The notes under the pieces were generated by a model. It had not been told where the DNA came from and did not search any database. It saw only the letters and a list, made by a program, of their open reading frames with translations. From positions 27,414,473-27,478,472 of the forward strand of contig NC_057811.1 in NCBI RefSeq assembly GCF_018294505.1: 64,000 nt of DNA. The letters run 5' to 3'. The position numbers and the translations under genes are program-made. This document shows positions 10,243 to 23,029 of the stretch, piece after piece (the stretch's first letter is position 1; each line of letters opens with the position of its first letter). Source of the DNA: Triticum aestivum (taxonomy: Eukaryota > Streptophyta > Magnoliopsida > Poales > Poaceae).

Positions 10243-10762
10243 TGTTGAGGATATAGACCTTAGAGTCACCCGCCAGGAGGGGCCGGGTTACTCTTCGGAT
10301 GATCATTGCCAGAAGCCCGGAGCCAAGTTTCAAGATGATGGGCCAGAGATGGGCTGAGACCCGGATATGGCTTAAAGCCTGTAGTTACAATCATTGTTAT
10401 AGTAGACTTGTAGTGTAAGGCAAGTATTGTTTAGAGTCCGAGCCAGACACTCTTATGAGCCGGCCGGGACTCTAAGGGCTGCTGGGCGTCAGCCTCCCTA
10501 CATAAAGGGAGGACCCGGCAGCGGTTTAAGGGCGACAACAATCTCATCGAGAGCCGGGCATAGCTGTTTAGCTCCCTGGCGATCGTAACCCTAATCAATA
10601 ACACCTCAAACTGGACGTAGGCTTTCACCTTCACCGTAAGGGGCCGAACCAGTATAAATCCTCGTGTTCCTTGTCCCACATAACCCCTTCAAGCTTCCTA
10701 GCTGCGATGGCTCCACGACTAAGTCCTAGCTCGAGGACATCTGCCGTGACAATTCCACGACA
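10243..10762 (+). repeat. E1 3' LTR
   Basis: 520 bp from TGTTGAGG to CACGACA, with TG...CA ends and preceded by a purine-rich tract (TCTGGGGCCTAA). A TATA box (TATAAAT, 10653-10659) lies about 105 bp from the right end. The matching 5' LTR is outside the window, so age cannot be estimated from LTR divergence. Confidence 0.85.
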
Positions 10763-10767
10763 GACAC
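10763..10767. repeat. Predicted right target-site duplication of E1 (GACAC)
   Basis: The five bases after the E1 LTR belong to the E2 LTR: the intact E2 3' LTR reads GGGACACATTC at 27989-27999. Insertion of E1 between two GACAC copies explains the junction. The left copy is expected outside the window. Confidence 0.6.
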
Positions 10768-11006
10768 ATTCATGACCATATTCACATAGGCTAGACTTCT
10801 AGGGTTTAGCCATTACGATCTCGTGGTAGATCAACTCTTGTAACACTCATATTCATCAAGATCAATCAAGCAGGAAGTAGGGTATTACCTCCATAGAGAG
10901 GGCCCGAACCTGGGTAAACATCGTGTCCCCCGTCTCCTGTTACCATCGATCCTAGACGCACAGTTCGGGACCCTCTACCCGAGATCCGCTGGTTTTGACA
11001 CCGACA
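10763..11006 (+). repeat. E2 5' LTR, right half only
   Basis: Corresponds base for base to the last 244 bp of the 3' LTR at 27991-28234, ending TTTTGACACCGACA. The first about 253 bp are expected on the far side of E1, left of the window. Confidence 0.9.
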
Positions 11007-11024
11007 TTGGTGCTTTCATTGAGA
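11007..11024 (+). promoter_or_regulatory. E2 primer-binding-site region
   Basis: TTGGTGCTTTCATTGAGA follows the LTR end directly, at the position where minus-strand DNA synthesis is primed by a tRNA. I do not assign the tRNA. Confidence 0.55.
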
Positions 11025-11053
11025 GTTCCATTGTGCCGTCGACATAAGGCTCG

Positions 11054-14000
11054 ATGCCCCCTTCAATCGTCGGTAATGGCGTCGTTCAGGGAGAAACCTT
11101 TTTCCCCGGACAAATATTTGTGTTCGCCGGCTTCGTACTGCGGGCCAACTCACTTGGCCATCTGGAGCAGGTCGATAGCTACGCCCCTGGCCATCAGGTC
11201 AGATTTGGAAGCTTGAACTATGTCGCGGATATCGGTGGAGACTTGATCTTCGATGGATTTGAGACCGCGGCGATCGCTCTCCTTCTCTCCGATGAACACG
11301 ACTTAAATCTGTCATCGGAGCACACCCAGGAGATGGATCCTGTTGCTGCAACAGCCTCATTACCGAAGCTGATCATCCCCTCCGAGGCCATAAAGTCCGC
11401 GGCGTTAGAGTCGCACACGGACTCGACATCCTGCAATGCTTGCGTCGATGGAACTCCGGACTCGTCTCCAGCTACACGTTCTGGACCAAGTGCGCCTGCG
11501 GACACCGAGCTGGATTGGTTATCATCTTCAAATTTAGCACCGCAGACATCTTCCAACATTCGCCTTTGGGTGACGTACTAAATTCTTTGAAGAACTCATC
11601 CTTGGAGGAAGACCCAAAGCCGAACTATGTTCGGTTCGAGCTAGAGGCGGAGACGAGGAATTTTGCTTCCCACCAGCCACCCACTTCATGGCCACCGTCG
11701 ACGACTTAACCGACGTGCTTGACTATGGCTCCGAAGACATCACCGGTATGGACGAGGATGCCGACAATGAGCAAGGCCAAGACCCGCCATTCACTGGACG
11801 TTGGACGGCCACCTCTTCGTACGACGTGTACATGGTTCATACAACCAAAGGATCTGGCGACGACAAAGAAGAGCCGGATAAGAACAAACCCTCTGAGACG
11901 CAGTCCAAGCGTCGGCGCCCCAAACGCCGTTCTAAGCCTCGTCGCTCAAAGGATGGCAACACTGGCACCGGAGAAAATAGTACTCCGGGCGACGCCGAAA
12001 ACAATGAAGACCATGTCGGCGCTGCATCCGAACAAGAGGAACATGACAACACGCAAGACAACCCTGATGAACAGGACATAGAAGATAACTCGGAGGACGA
12101 TACTTACCATCCACCCTCCGAAGAGGAGATAAGCCTCGGCAACGAAGACTTCATCGTGCCGGAGGACCCTATGGAGCAGGAGCGTTTTAAGCTTCAGCTC
12201 ATAGCCACTGCAAGGAGCCTGAAAAAGAAACAGCAGCAGCTTCAAGCTGAACAAGACCTGCTCGTCGACAGATGGACCGACGTCCTGACAGCCGAAGAAT
12301 ACGGCCTCAAGCGCCCAGCCAAGAGCTACCCGAAACGCAGACTGCTACCTCAATTCAATGAGGAGGCACCGGAACACATATCTCCCTCGCGTAATGCGGA
12401 TCGACCACCGCGTGGTCGAGACAGGGCGGCCGACCGGCCACCCCGCAGTCGGGATAAAGCGGCAATCCAGGCCGAACAGCAGCCTGCCCCACCACCCCAC
12501 AAAAATAAAGACGAAAGAGTTCGAGGTCACACGTACGACCTTCGGCGGACCCTGGAAAGTAGAGCAGGACACACAAGATCGATCTACGGATCGCGAGGAC
12601 GTGCCTCGAGGCACGAAGACGGCTACCTATTCAGACGTGATAAATCTAACCACGCCCAGGCCGAATGCCACAGACGGACTCCATCAGAGCTACACCGCGA
12701 TGCGGCCCGGTACAGAGGTGCCGCACACCCTCTCTGCTTCACAGATGAAGTACTGGATCATGAATTCCCCGAGGGGTTCAAGCCCGTCAATATCGAATCA
12801 TATGACGGCACAACCGATCCCGCAGTATGGATCGAGTACTTTATTCTCCATATCCATATGGCTCGAGGAGTCGATCTCCACGCCACTAAATACCTCCCGC
12901 TAAAGCTCAAAGGGCCAGCTCGGCACTGTCTTAACAGCCTGCCTAAAAACTCCATCGGCAGTTGGGAGGACTTGGAATAGGCTTTCCTTGATAACTTCCA
13001 AGGAACTTATGTCCGGCCACCAAACGCCGATGACCTAAGCCACATAGTTCAACAACCCGGAGAATCAGCCAGAAAATTCTGGACTAGGTTCCTAACCAAA
13101 AAGAACCAGATCGTCGACTGTCCGGATGCCGAAGCCCTAGCGGCCTTTAAGCATAGCATCCGGGACGAATGGCTCGCCCGCCACCTCGGCCAAGAAAAAC
13201 CGAGGTCCATGGCAGCCCTCACGGCACTTATGACCCGCTTTTGCACGGGAGAAGATAGTTGGCTGGCTCGCAGTACAAGCACGGCCAATGAAACAAGCCC
13301 CTCCGAGGCCAAAAACAGCACCGGCAAGCTCCGGCGCAACAGAAACAAACGCCGAAGCAATGGTGATAACACCGACAACACAACAGTTCATGCCGGATTC
13401 AGTGGCTCAAACTCCGGCCAGCGAAAGAAGCCCTATAAAAGGAGCAGCGGAAAACCATCCAGCTTGGACCGCATACTCGATCGTCCTTGCCAAATACACG
13501 GCACCCCAGACAAACCGGCCAACCATACTAACAGAGACTGCCGGGTCTTTAAACAAGCCAGCAGGGTAAATAGCAGAAACAAAGAAGGGGAATCACAGAG
13601 CGAGGACGATGACGAAGAGCCCCGGCAGCCGAACAACGGGGGGCAAAAGAAATTTCCGCCTCAAGTCAAAACGGTGAACATGATATACGCTACACATATT
13701 CCCAAAAGGGAGCGCAAGCGCGCACTCAGGGACGTCTATGCGGTAGAGCCCGTCGCCCCGAAATTTAATCTGTGGTCATCATTCCCGATCACATTCGACC
13801 ACCGAGACCATCCAATTAGCATCCGGCATGGCGGTTCAGCCGCACTGGTCCTCGACCCAATCATCGACGGGTTACACCTGACTCGAGTCCTAATGGACGG
13901 CGGTAGCAGCCTCAACCTGCTCTATCAGGATACAGTACGTAAAATGAGCATTGACCCCTCATGAGTCAAGCCCACGAAGACTACCTTTAAAGGAGTCATA

Positions 14001-14393
14001 CCAGGCGTAGAGGCCCATTGTACGGGCTCAATTACGCTGGAGGTAGTATTCGGTTCCCCGGATAACTTCCGAAGTGAAGAACTAACCTTCGATATCGTCC
14101 CATTTCGCAGCGGCTATCACGCGCTGCTCGGATGAACCGCATTCGCTAGATTCAACGCGGTGCCGCATTATGCTTATCTCAAGCTCAGGCCCGGTCCACG
14201 TGGCGTCATTACAGTAAATGGAAACACGGAACGCTCCCTCCGTACAGAGGAGTGCACCGCCGCCCTATCAGCAGAAGTACAGAGTGGACTTCTCAAGCAA
14301 CACCATAATCCGGTTGCCGAGCCCGTGGACATCATTAAGAGGGTCCGAACTACATTGCAGCAGGACAGCTCGGCTCGTCACGGGCCAAACTAG
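11054..14393 (+). pseudogene. gag: E2 gag-protease, broken by a frameshift and three stops
   Basis: Gag starts about 11054 (MPPSIVGNG...) and runs open to 11581. The homologous continuation is in another frame (MATVDDLTD..., from 11688), so a frameshift lies between. The second frame has a long acidic/Lys-rich region, a capsid-like block (about nt 12720-13200), a CxxHG...H....C knuckle (about nt 13490-13545) and a protease with LMDGGSSLNLL (about nt 13891-13923). In-frame stops sit at 12978-12980 (TAG), 13962-13964 (TGA) and 14133-14135 (TGA). Both TGA codons look like CGA codons after CpG decay. The frame ends at 14393 with no RT downstream, so the element would have to borrow enzymes from a relative such as E1. 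Confidence 0.85.
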
Positions 14394-15580
14394 CAAATTC
14401 GGCCTCCGTCCCAGCCCAGACGAGGCAATGGTATTAGTACCGTGCGCATATAAGCTACGCACTCATGGGTACTGGCGGAGGCACAACTCGCTCGCAATCC
14501 ACAGTACGGCTTGATAGACCCTGGGATTCGCACGCTTCTGCTTTTTCTTTGTACATGTCTTCTTCTCTTTTCAAGGGCTATACGGACGACCTGTTTGCAG
14601 AACACACCAAGGAGGAAAGGAGCTCTGGCGTACAAGGGAACCCCCAGGTGGTTTCTAATAAACGATTACCATACTTGTTTTACATACCCGCATGCAGCTC
14701 GCCCTTGGTTATGGCATTTTTCAATAGCCTTACTTGCTTATCGCATTACTTGTACAAAGTACGCCTTGACGTACTGATTACATCACAACGGTGAATAAAT
14801 GGTGGCGTCAGCCCATTACTTCATTTTTCCGTTTCCTCACCTCAGTATCTATTACTCATTGCACACGTACACCATGGTACGTACTAGTACGCCAGGGGCT
14901 TAATTACACCCCGCATCACGGCAATAAAAGTCCGTACACTTTTACAGTATAGTTCGGCACCCCGAACTTATAGCATTATATGCATCGGCTCCGAATCATG
15001 TCGTTGGTCAATAGTTGGGTTGCCCGGCTCCTGTGCTTACTACCTTACGTTCCGCTATATCGGCTAGGGTAGTAAAGGGAGAACTACTGTGATTGTGTCC
15101 CGGTTCTTCCGGACAAGCACCTTAGTAGAGAAAGCCGAAAAATTACTGTCATGGTGCGGCGAGAGCCGGTCTGCTGTTCGAGAGGTTCCAAATCGTTAGA
15201 GATTTTTTCCGCTTCTTGCGAAGAATCGGTTTCTCCGATTTGGCGTGTATAGCACCCCTAATTCGGCCTTCCGAATACCAGGGGCTTCGCCAACTTTATC
15301 AATTGTCAAACTCCTATGGCTAAGTGAGGGCGGTAAGCCGCATAGTCTGATTGCCTTGTTCGTTGCGCTAAACACCTCCTTTAAGGACCAGAATATGGAG
15401 TAAAGAGTGTTTAGATTTATCCTGAACACCCCCGTACTATCTACGTGGGGGCAGAAGCCGACGAGTGGTCATCCCTCAGATTTAATAAATGGCCCCCACA
15501 GGAGGTAAAATTTAAATCATAAACATTACACTGCATAACATCTTTGTTCCATATCACAGGGCAAGATAATACACATGTTC
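14394..15580. other. E2 non-coding spacer where pol would be expected
   Basis: About 1.2 kb between the end of gag-protease and the 3' end of the antisense gene. No RT, RNase H or integrase motif is present in any frame. It contains AATAAA-type sequences (about 14922 and 15484). In E1 this interval holds more than 3 kb of pol. Confidence 0.6.
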
Positions 15581-18470
15581 TTATGGGAATATAATATCCT
15601 TCGAACATTGCTCCGCCACAAGGCGGGACCCCTCCAGGACACCATCAAAATAATGCTCGGGTCGAGGATGCTCCTTGCCCTCCGGCGGCCCCTCGGTCAT
15701 CAGCTTCTTGGCATCCAGCTTCGCCCAATGTGTCTTGACGCGGGCAAAGGCCATACGCGCACCTTCAATACAGACCGACCACTTCACGGCTTCGAGCCGC
15801 GGACAGGCACTCACAAGCCGCTGCACAAGTCCGAAGTAGCTGCTAGGTATAGGATCGGCAGGCCACAGCCGGACTATAAAGTCCTTCATGGCTAACTCTG
15901 CCAACCTGTGCAGCTCGACCAACTGCTTTAGCTGGTCGCTGAAGGGCACCGGATGTTCGGATCCCAGATATTGGGACCAGAACAGCTTCTCTGTAGACAT
16001 CCCTTCCTCGGCTCTATAGTGCTCGGCCGCATCCGACACACTGTGAGGCGGATCTGTAAATGCCCCTGGAAAACCAAAATTCAGGATAAGTACAAGGGGC
16101 GTTGCTTCTACATGCTTGCTCTGCATGGTGAAGAACTTACCCGCCGTAATCTTCTTGGCCATCTCGATTTCCTGGAGGGCGCTCTGGGCTTCGGCTCACG
16201 CATCCTGAGCGCTCTGGCGAGCCTTCACCAATTCGGACTCTTGCGCCTTACAATCGCGCTCCAAGGCCTCAAATCTCTCTATCGTGCCCTAGAGCTGTTA
16301 CTGCGCCTCGCCAACCCGGGCCTCGTGCTTCTCGCGCGAGACGTGCTCTTTGGCCACTTTGTCCTTGGCCTCGGTTAGCACCTTCTTCAGGGTTGCCACC
16401 TCGGCCGTGGCCCCTAATAAAGTTTATGACACTTTAGCCCAGTCGGACTATTCATTTCTTTTCGAAATGTACCCACAGGTTACTGCATACCTTCGCTATC
16501 CTCCAACTGCTTCTTCACGCTGCCGAGCTCCTCCTCGGCCTGCTCCAATTTTTGCTTCAGTCCGGAGACCTCCGCAGCATGAGCAGTGGCAGCCTGCAGC
16601 GATACCTGCTTATTCACATAGACAACTCATGTTAGACTCCTACGATTTTTTGATCCTTTGTTCGGCTTTTCTCCCCGAACACCAAACAGATTATCAGGGG
16701 CTACTGTCTATACTGTGATATTTTTCCTATAATCACATTACTTACCTCAAAGCCCGTTAGAAGGCTAGTGCAGGCTTCGATCAGTCCGCTTTTAACAGAC
16801 TGAACCTTCTCTATTACCGTGTCCATAAGGACACGATGTTCATCCACGATAGAGGCGCCTTGTAGCGCCTCCAGCAGATTATACGGTGCCTCTGGTTGGA
16901 CAGAGGTCACCGGTGGAACAAGCACACCCCCTCCTGGTGGGGAATGCCGTTCGCTGGACCCCGGAGCCGTATAGATTTCCGGAATGTATCCAGCTGAGGC
17001 CGAAGGGAACTTGGGCCCCATCACCAGTCCCCATGGGGGATTTTTCCCCCATGTGTCCGGCGTCCGAGGAGTCATCCTGGGGCGTCACCACGATGATCTC
17101 CGGAACCTCCCCCAGCCTGGGAAAGTCTTTTTGGACACCGCCTCGTCATCACCCTTGGGTGAGATGGAATGAGCATGTGGCGGAGACATGCTAGCCATCT
17201 CCTCCGTGTCCAGCGAATCCTCTGTCGAGGATCGCGGAGAGCCATCGCGCGCCGGACTGCAAGGACAAAGTTTACAATATGTCAATATTACAAACCGGAA
17301 AAGCCAGACATACGAAGCGGCCCGAGGCTTGGTCCGGCGAGGTCGTTCCGGACTGCTGTCAACATCCCACACGGAGTGATCCGCGAGGGAGCCTTTAACC
17401 CTCTTAGGCGCTTTCTCCTCCGGGCTTGTGGGGGCCACTCTCTTCTTCCTCCCTGCTTCAGGTGGGGAGTCGTTTTCTTCTTCCTCTTCATCGCCATCGT
17501 CAGCGGACAAAGAGAAAGTCTCGCTTCCGGACGTCTCGTCCGGAGTGCTTCTCCGGCGAAGGCCCTTCTTGGCCCCTTGGGCCGCCTTCTTAGCCGTCTT
17601 CTCTGGCACCTCGTAAGGTGCAGGGAACATCATCTTCTCCAATAATGGAAATTCTTGGTCCGCGGGCAGCGGAGCCGGACAGTTAATCTCCTCGGCCAAC
17701 TTAATCCAGTCCTGAAAATAGGGGAAGGAAGCTTAAATTTCCTCTCAAAGTATGCTAGTAGGGGATACTCCTTGAAAACATTAAAGGAACTGATCGGGTT
17801 GGGCTGGCGCTTTAAGCTAAGCCCGCGGTCTTCGGTCGTAGGCGGTGGCGTCTCGCCGGCCTTGAAGAGCACCTTCCAGATTTCTTCGTGCGTCGTTCCG
17901 AAGAGCTCCAGTACCGTCTGGTGCTTGGCCGGCTTGAACTCCCACAAATTACAAGTTCGGCGTTGGCACGGAAGGACCCGACGAACAAGCATGACCTGGA
18001 CCACGTTGACGAGCTTGATTTTCCTTTCTATCATGTTCTGGATGCATGTCTGGAGCCCAGTCAGCTCGTCCGAGGGACCCCAGGTTAGGCCCCTCTCTTG
18101 CTAGGAGGTGAGTCGCATCGGGATTCCGGATCGGAATTCGGGGGCCGCCAACCAGTCAGCGTCGCACGGCTCGGTGATGTAGAACCACCCCGATTGCCAC
18201 CCCTTCACCGTCTCCGCAAACGAACCTTCGTGCCAGGTGACGTTGGGCATCTTGCCCAACATAGCGCCTCCGCACTCTGCTTGTTGACCGCGCTCTACTT
18301 TCGGCCTCACATTGAAGGTCTTCAGCCACTGGCCGAAGTGAGGCGGGATGCAGAGAAAAGCCTCACAAACGACGATAAACGCCGAAATGTTGAGGATGAA
18401 GTTGGGGGCTAGGTCATGAAAATCCAGCCTAGAGTAAAACATCAACCCGCGGACGAATGGGTGAATAGGG
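15581..18470 (-). pseudogene. E2 antisense gene, body (decayed, homologous to the E1 antisense gene)
   Basis: Exon-like blocks on the minus strand run 18470-18101, about 18100-17630, 17699-17085, 17075-16701 and 16162-15581. The first two align with exon 1 of the E1 gene: PNxIxNI..F.V.CE near nt 18410-18360 corresponds to PNSISNICNFQVFCE in E1, and an LVxVxxVxxxxRVxP region near nt 18000 also matches. The central part is acidic and Lys-rich. In-frame breaks include a TAG about 18102-18104. It starts inside the domain because the Angela element and a deletion have removed the N-terminal part. Confidence 0.7.
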
Positions 18471-20197
18471 TGTTGGGGATCGTTGCAGAAATTAAAAAAT
18501 TTCTACGCATCACCAAGATAAATCTATGGAGAGACTAGCAACGAGAGAGAGGGGAGTGCATCTTCATACCCTTGAAGATCGCGATGCGGAAGCGTTACAA
18601 GAACGCGGATGAAGGAGTCATACTCGCAACGATTCAGGTCGCGGTTGATTCCGATCTAAGCGCCGAACAACGGCGCCTCCGCGTTCAACACACGTACAAC
18701 CCGGGGACGTCTCCTCCTTCTTGATCCAGCAAGGGGAGAGGAGAAGTGGAGGGAGAGCTCCGGCAGTACGACGGCGTGGTGGTGGAGCTTGCAGTTCTAC
18801 GGCAGGGCTTCGCGAAGCACTTCTACGGAGGAGGAGGTGTTGGGGAGGGAGAGGGCTGCGCCAGGGGAAGGGGTGTGGCTCCCATGCGCCTCCCCGCTAT
18901 ATATAGGGGTGGAGGGGGCTGGTTTCTTGCCCTCCAAGTCCATTGGGGCGTGGGCAAAGGTGGGGGAAAGAAATCCCATCATTTCCCTTCCCCACCAATT
19001 GTTATCCCCCTTTTTTAGGTATCTTGATCTTATCCCTTCGGGATATGATCTTATTCCTTCTAAGGGGGGATCTTGGTGTGCCTTGACCAGGCCCCCACTA
19101 CCCACGTTCATGTGGGTCCCCCCATGGAGGTGGGCCCCACTCCGGAACCTTCTAGAACCTTCGCGGTACAATACCGAAAAATCCCGAACATTTTCCGGTG
19201 GCCAAAATAGGACTTCCCATATATAAATCTTTACCTCCGGACCATTCTGGAACTCCTCGTGACGTCCAGGATCTCATCCGGGACTCCGAACAACATTCGG
19301 TAACTGCACACTAATTCCCATAACAACTCTAGCGTCACCGAACCTTAAGTGTGTAGACCCTACGGGTTCGGGAATCATGCAGACATGACCGAGACAGCTC
19401 TCTGGCCAATAACCAACAGCGGGATCTGGATACCCATGTTGGCTCCCACATGTTCCACGATGATCTCATCGGATGAACCACGATGTCGGGGATTCAATCA
19501 ATCCTGTATATACAATTCCCTTTGTCAATCGGTACGTTACTTGCCCGAGATTCGATCATCGGTTCCCAATACCTCGTTCAATCTCGTTACCGGCAAGTCA
19601 CTTTACTCGTTTCGTAATGCATGATCCCGCGACTAACTACTTAGTCACATTGAGCTCATTATGATGATGCATTACCGAGTGGGCCCAGAGATACCTCTCC
19701 GTCATATGGAGTGACAAATCCCAGTCTCGATTCGTGCCAACCCAACAGACACTTTCGGAGATACCTGTAGTGTACCTTTATAGCCACCCAGTTATGTTGT
19801 GACGTTTGGCACACCCAAAGCATTCCTACGGTATCCGAGAGTTGCACAATCTCATGGTCTAAGGAAATGATACTTGACATTAGAAAAGCTTTAGCAGACG
19901 AACTACACGATCTTGTGCTATGCTCAGGATTGGGTCTTGTCCATCACATCATTATCCTAATGATGTGATCCCGTTATCAACGACATCCAATGTCCATGGT
20001 CAGGAAACTGTAACCATCTATTGATCAATGAGCTAGTCAACTAGAGGCTCACTAGGGACATGTTATGGTCTATGTATTCACACATGTATTACGATTTCCG
20101 GATAACACAATTATAGCATGAACAATAGACAATTATCATGAACAAGGAAATATAATAATAACCACTTTATCATTGCCTCTAGGGCATATTTCCAACA
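18471..20197 (-). repeat. Angela-like LTR, left copy (3' LTR of the minus-strand element)
   Basis: 1727 bp, TGTTGGGG...TCCAACA on the plus strand. It holds a TATATATA core (about 18898-18905) and differs from the right copy by roughly 3-6% in the stretches I compared by hand. Confidence 0.9.
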
Positions 20198-20229
20198 GTC
20201 TCCCACTTGCACTAGAGTCAATAATTTAG

Positions 20230-22852
20230 TTACATTGTGATGAATCGAACACCCATAGAGTTCTGGTGTTGATCATGTTTTGCTCGTGGAAGAGGTTTAT
20301 TCAACGGATCTGCGACATTCAGATCTGTATGCACTTTACAAATATCTATGTCTCCATCTTGAACATGTTCACGAATGGAGTTGAAGTGACGCTTGATATG
20401 CCTGGTCTTCTTGTGAAACCTGGGCTCCTTGGCAAGGGCAATAGCTCCAGTGTTGTCACAGAAGAGAGTCATTGGGCCCGACGCGTTGGGAATAACTCCT
20501 AGGTCGGTGATGAACTCCTTCATCCATACTGCTTCCTGTGCTGCCTCCGAGGCTGCTATGTGCTCCGCTTCACATGTAGATCCCGCCACGACGCTTTGCT
20601 TGCAACTGCACCATCTGACTGCCCCACCATTCAAAATATACACGTATCCGGTTTGTGACTTGGAGTCATCCAGATCTGTGTCGAAGCTAGCATCGACGTA
20701 ACCCTTTACGACGAGCTCTTCGTCACCTCCATAAACGAGAAACATATCCTTAGTCCTTTTCAGGTACTTCAGGATGTTCTTGACTGTTGTCCAGTGTTCC
20801 TTGCTGGGATTACTTTGGTACCTCCCTACCAAACTTACGGGGAGGTTCACATCAGGTCTGGTACACAGCATGGCATACATAATAGACCCTATGGCTGAGG
20901 CATAGGGGATGCCGCTCATCGTTTCTCTATCTTCTGCCGAGGTTGGGCATTGAGCCGTGCTCAATCTCACACCTTGTAATACAGGCAAGAACCCCTTCTT
21001 GGACTGATCCATATTAAACTTCTTCAATATCTTGTCAAGGTATGTGCTTTGCGAAAGACCAATGAGGCGTCTCGATCTATCTCTATAGATCTTGATGCCT
21101 AATATGTAAGCAGCTTCTCCAAGGTCCTTCATTGAAAAACACTTATTCAAGTAGGCCTTTATGCTTTCCAAGAATTCTATATTATTTCCCATCAATAGTA
21201 TGTCATCCACATATAATATGAGAAATGCTACAGAGCTCCCACTCACTTTCTTGTAAACACAAGCTTCTCCATAAGTCTGTGTAAACCCAAACGCTTTGAT
21301 CATCTCATCAAAGCGAATGTTCCAACTCCGAGATGCTTGCACACCTTGTCAGCATTCCTAGGATCGACAAAACCTTCCGGCTGCATCATATACAATTCTT
21401 CCTTAAGGAAACCATTAAGGAATGCCGTTTTGACGTCCATTTGCCATATCTCATAATCATAGAATGCGGCAATCGCTAACATGATCCGGACGGACTTCAG
21501 CTTTGCTACGGGTGAGAAGGTCTCATCATAGTCAACCCCTTGAACTTGTCGATAAACCTTAGCGACAAGCCGAGCCTTATAGATGGTCACATTACCATCC
21601 GCGTCAGTCTTCTTCTTAAAGATCCATTTATTCTCTATGGCTTGCCGATCAACGGGCAAGTCTGTCAAAGTCCATACTTCGTTTTCATACATGGATCCTA
21701 TCTCAGATTTCATGGCTTCAAGCCATTTGTTGGAATTCGGGCCCGCCATTTCTTCTTCATAGTTCGAAGGTTCACCGTTGTCTAACAACATGATTTCCAG
21801 GACAAGGTTGTCGTACCACTCTGGTGCGGAACGTGTCCTTGTCGACCTATGAAGTTCAGTGGTAACTTGATCATGATCGTCATCATTAACTTCCTCTCTA
21901 GTCGGTGCAGGCACCACAGAAACATTTTCTTGCGCTGCACTACTCTCTGGTTCGAGAGGGGTCATCTCATCAAGTACTTTCCTCCCACTTACTTCTTTCA
22001 AGAGAAACTCTTTCTCTAGAAAGGACCCATTCTTGGCAACAAAGATCATGCCTTCGGATCTGAGGTAGAAGGTATACCCAATAGTTTCCTTAGGGTATCC
22101 TATGAAGACGCACTTTTTCGATTTGGATTCGAGCTTTTCAGGTTGAAGTTTCTTGACATAAGCATCACATCCCAAAACTTTCAGAAACGACAGCTTAGGT
22201 TTCTTTCCAAACCATAATTCATACGGTGTCGTCTCAACGGATTTCGACGGAGCCCTATTTAAAGTGAATGCGACAGTCTCTAAAGCATAACCCCAAAATG
22301 ATAGCGGTAGATCGGTAAGAGACATCATGATCGCACCATATCCAATAGAGTGTGATTACGACGTTCAGACACACCATTACACTGAGGTGTTCCAGGCGGC
22401 GTGAGTTGTGAAACAATTCCACATTTCCTTAAGTGTGTGCCAAATTCGTGACTCAAATATTCCCCTCCACGATCTGATCGTAAGAACTTTATTTTCCTGT
22501 CACGTTGATTCTCAACCTCACTCTGAAATTTCTTGAACTTTTCAAAGGTCTCAGACTTGTGTTTCATTAAGTAGACATACCCATATCTACTTAAGTCATC
22601 AGTGAGGGTGAGAACATAACGATAACCACCGCGAGCCTCAACGCTCATTGGACCACACACATCAGTATGTATGATTTCCAATAAGTTGGTTGCTCGCTCC
22701 ATTGTTCCGGAGAACGGAGTCTTTGTCATTTTGCCCATGAGGCATGGTTCGCACGTGTCAAATGATTCATAATCAAGAGACTCTAAAAGTCCATCTGCAT
22801 GGAGTTTCTTCATGCGTTTGACACCAATGTGACCAAGGCGGCAGTGCCACAA
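20230..22852 (-). pseudogene. pol: Angela-like integrase, reverse transcriptase and RNase H, frameshifted
   Basis: Integrase (22852-22325) has the gag-pre-integrase WHCRLGHIG motif and the core residues in HTDVCGP and RSDRGGEY. A second frame (22328-21300) holds the integrase end and the RT start, with DVKTAFLNG. A third frame (21342-20230) holds the RT catalytic YVDD (about nt 21213-21202) and Copia RNase H (CEAEHIAASEA, CDNTGAIALA) near the 3' end. Frameshifts near 22326 and near 21330, where part of the conserved SIYGLKQ block is lost, make it non-functional. The order protease-integrase-RT-RNase H is diagnostic of Copia. Confidence 0.9.
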
Positions 22853-23029
22853 GTATGTGGGACTATCATTATCAACCTTTCATCTTTTGGCTTTCACACT
22901 ATGAATATGTGTAACATCACGTTCGAGATTCAATAAGAATAAACCATTGACAAGCGGGGCATGACCATGAAACATATCTCTCATATAAATAAAACAACCA
23001 TTATTCTCGGATTTAAATGAGTAGCCATC

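Larger units (their letters stand above)
1..10762 (+). mobile_element. E1: Tat-lineage Ty3/Gypsy LTR retrotransposon, 5' part outside the window
   Basis: Order on the plus strand is gag-protease, RT, RNase H, a second RNase H, integrase, a convergent antisense gene and a 3' LTR (10243-10762). The second, archaeal-type RNase H between the standard RNase H and integrase, the DGGSS protease motif and an antisense extra gene after pol are hallmarks of the plant Tat lineage (Grande, RIRE2 and relatives). The 5' LTR and gag start lie left of base 1. The 3' LTR runs from TGTTGAGG to CACGACA and is followed at once by the middle of the E2 LTR, so E1 is inserted in the 5' LTR of E2. Lineage is confident; the family name is not assigned. 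Confidence 0.9.

Noticed and set aside
10750..10775. Chimeric LTR or illegitimate recombination at 10762/10763
   Set aside because: A complete TG...CA LTR followed by GACAC of the interrupted E2 LTR is explained by plain nested insertion.
18721..19226. Open frames of 60-145 codons in the Angela-type LTRs, repeated near 25630-26130 and 62530-63040
   Set aside because: They recur because the LTR recurs; frames differ between copies and no domain is seen.
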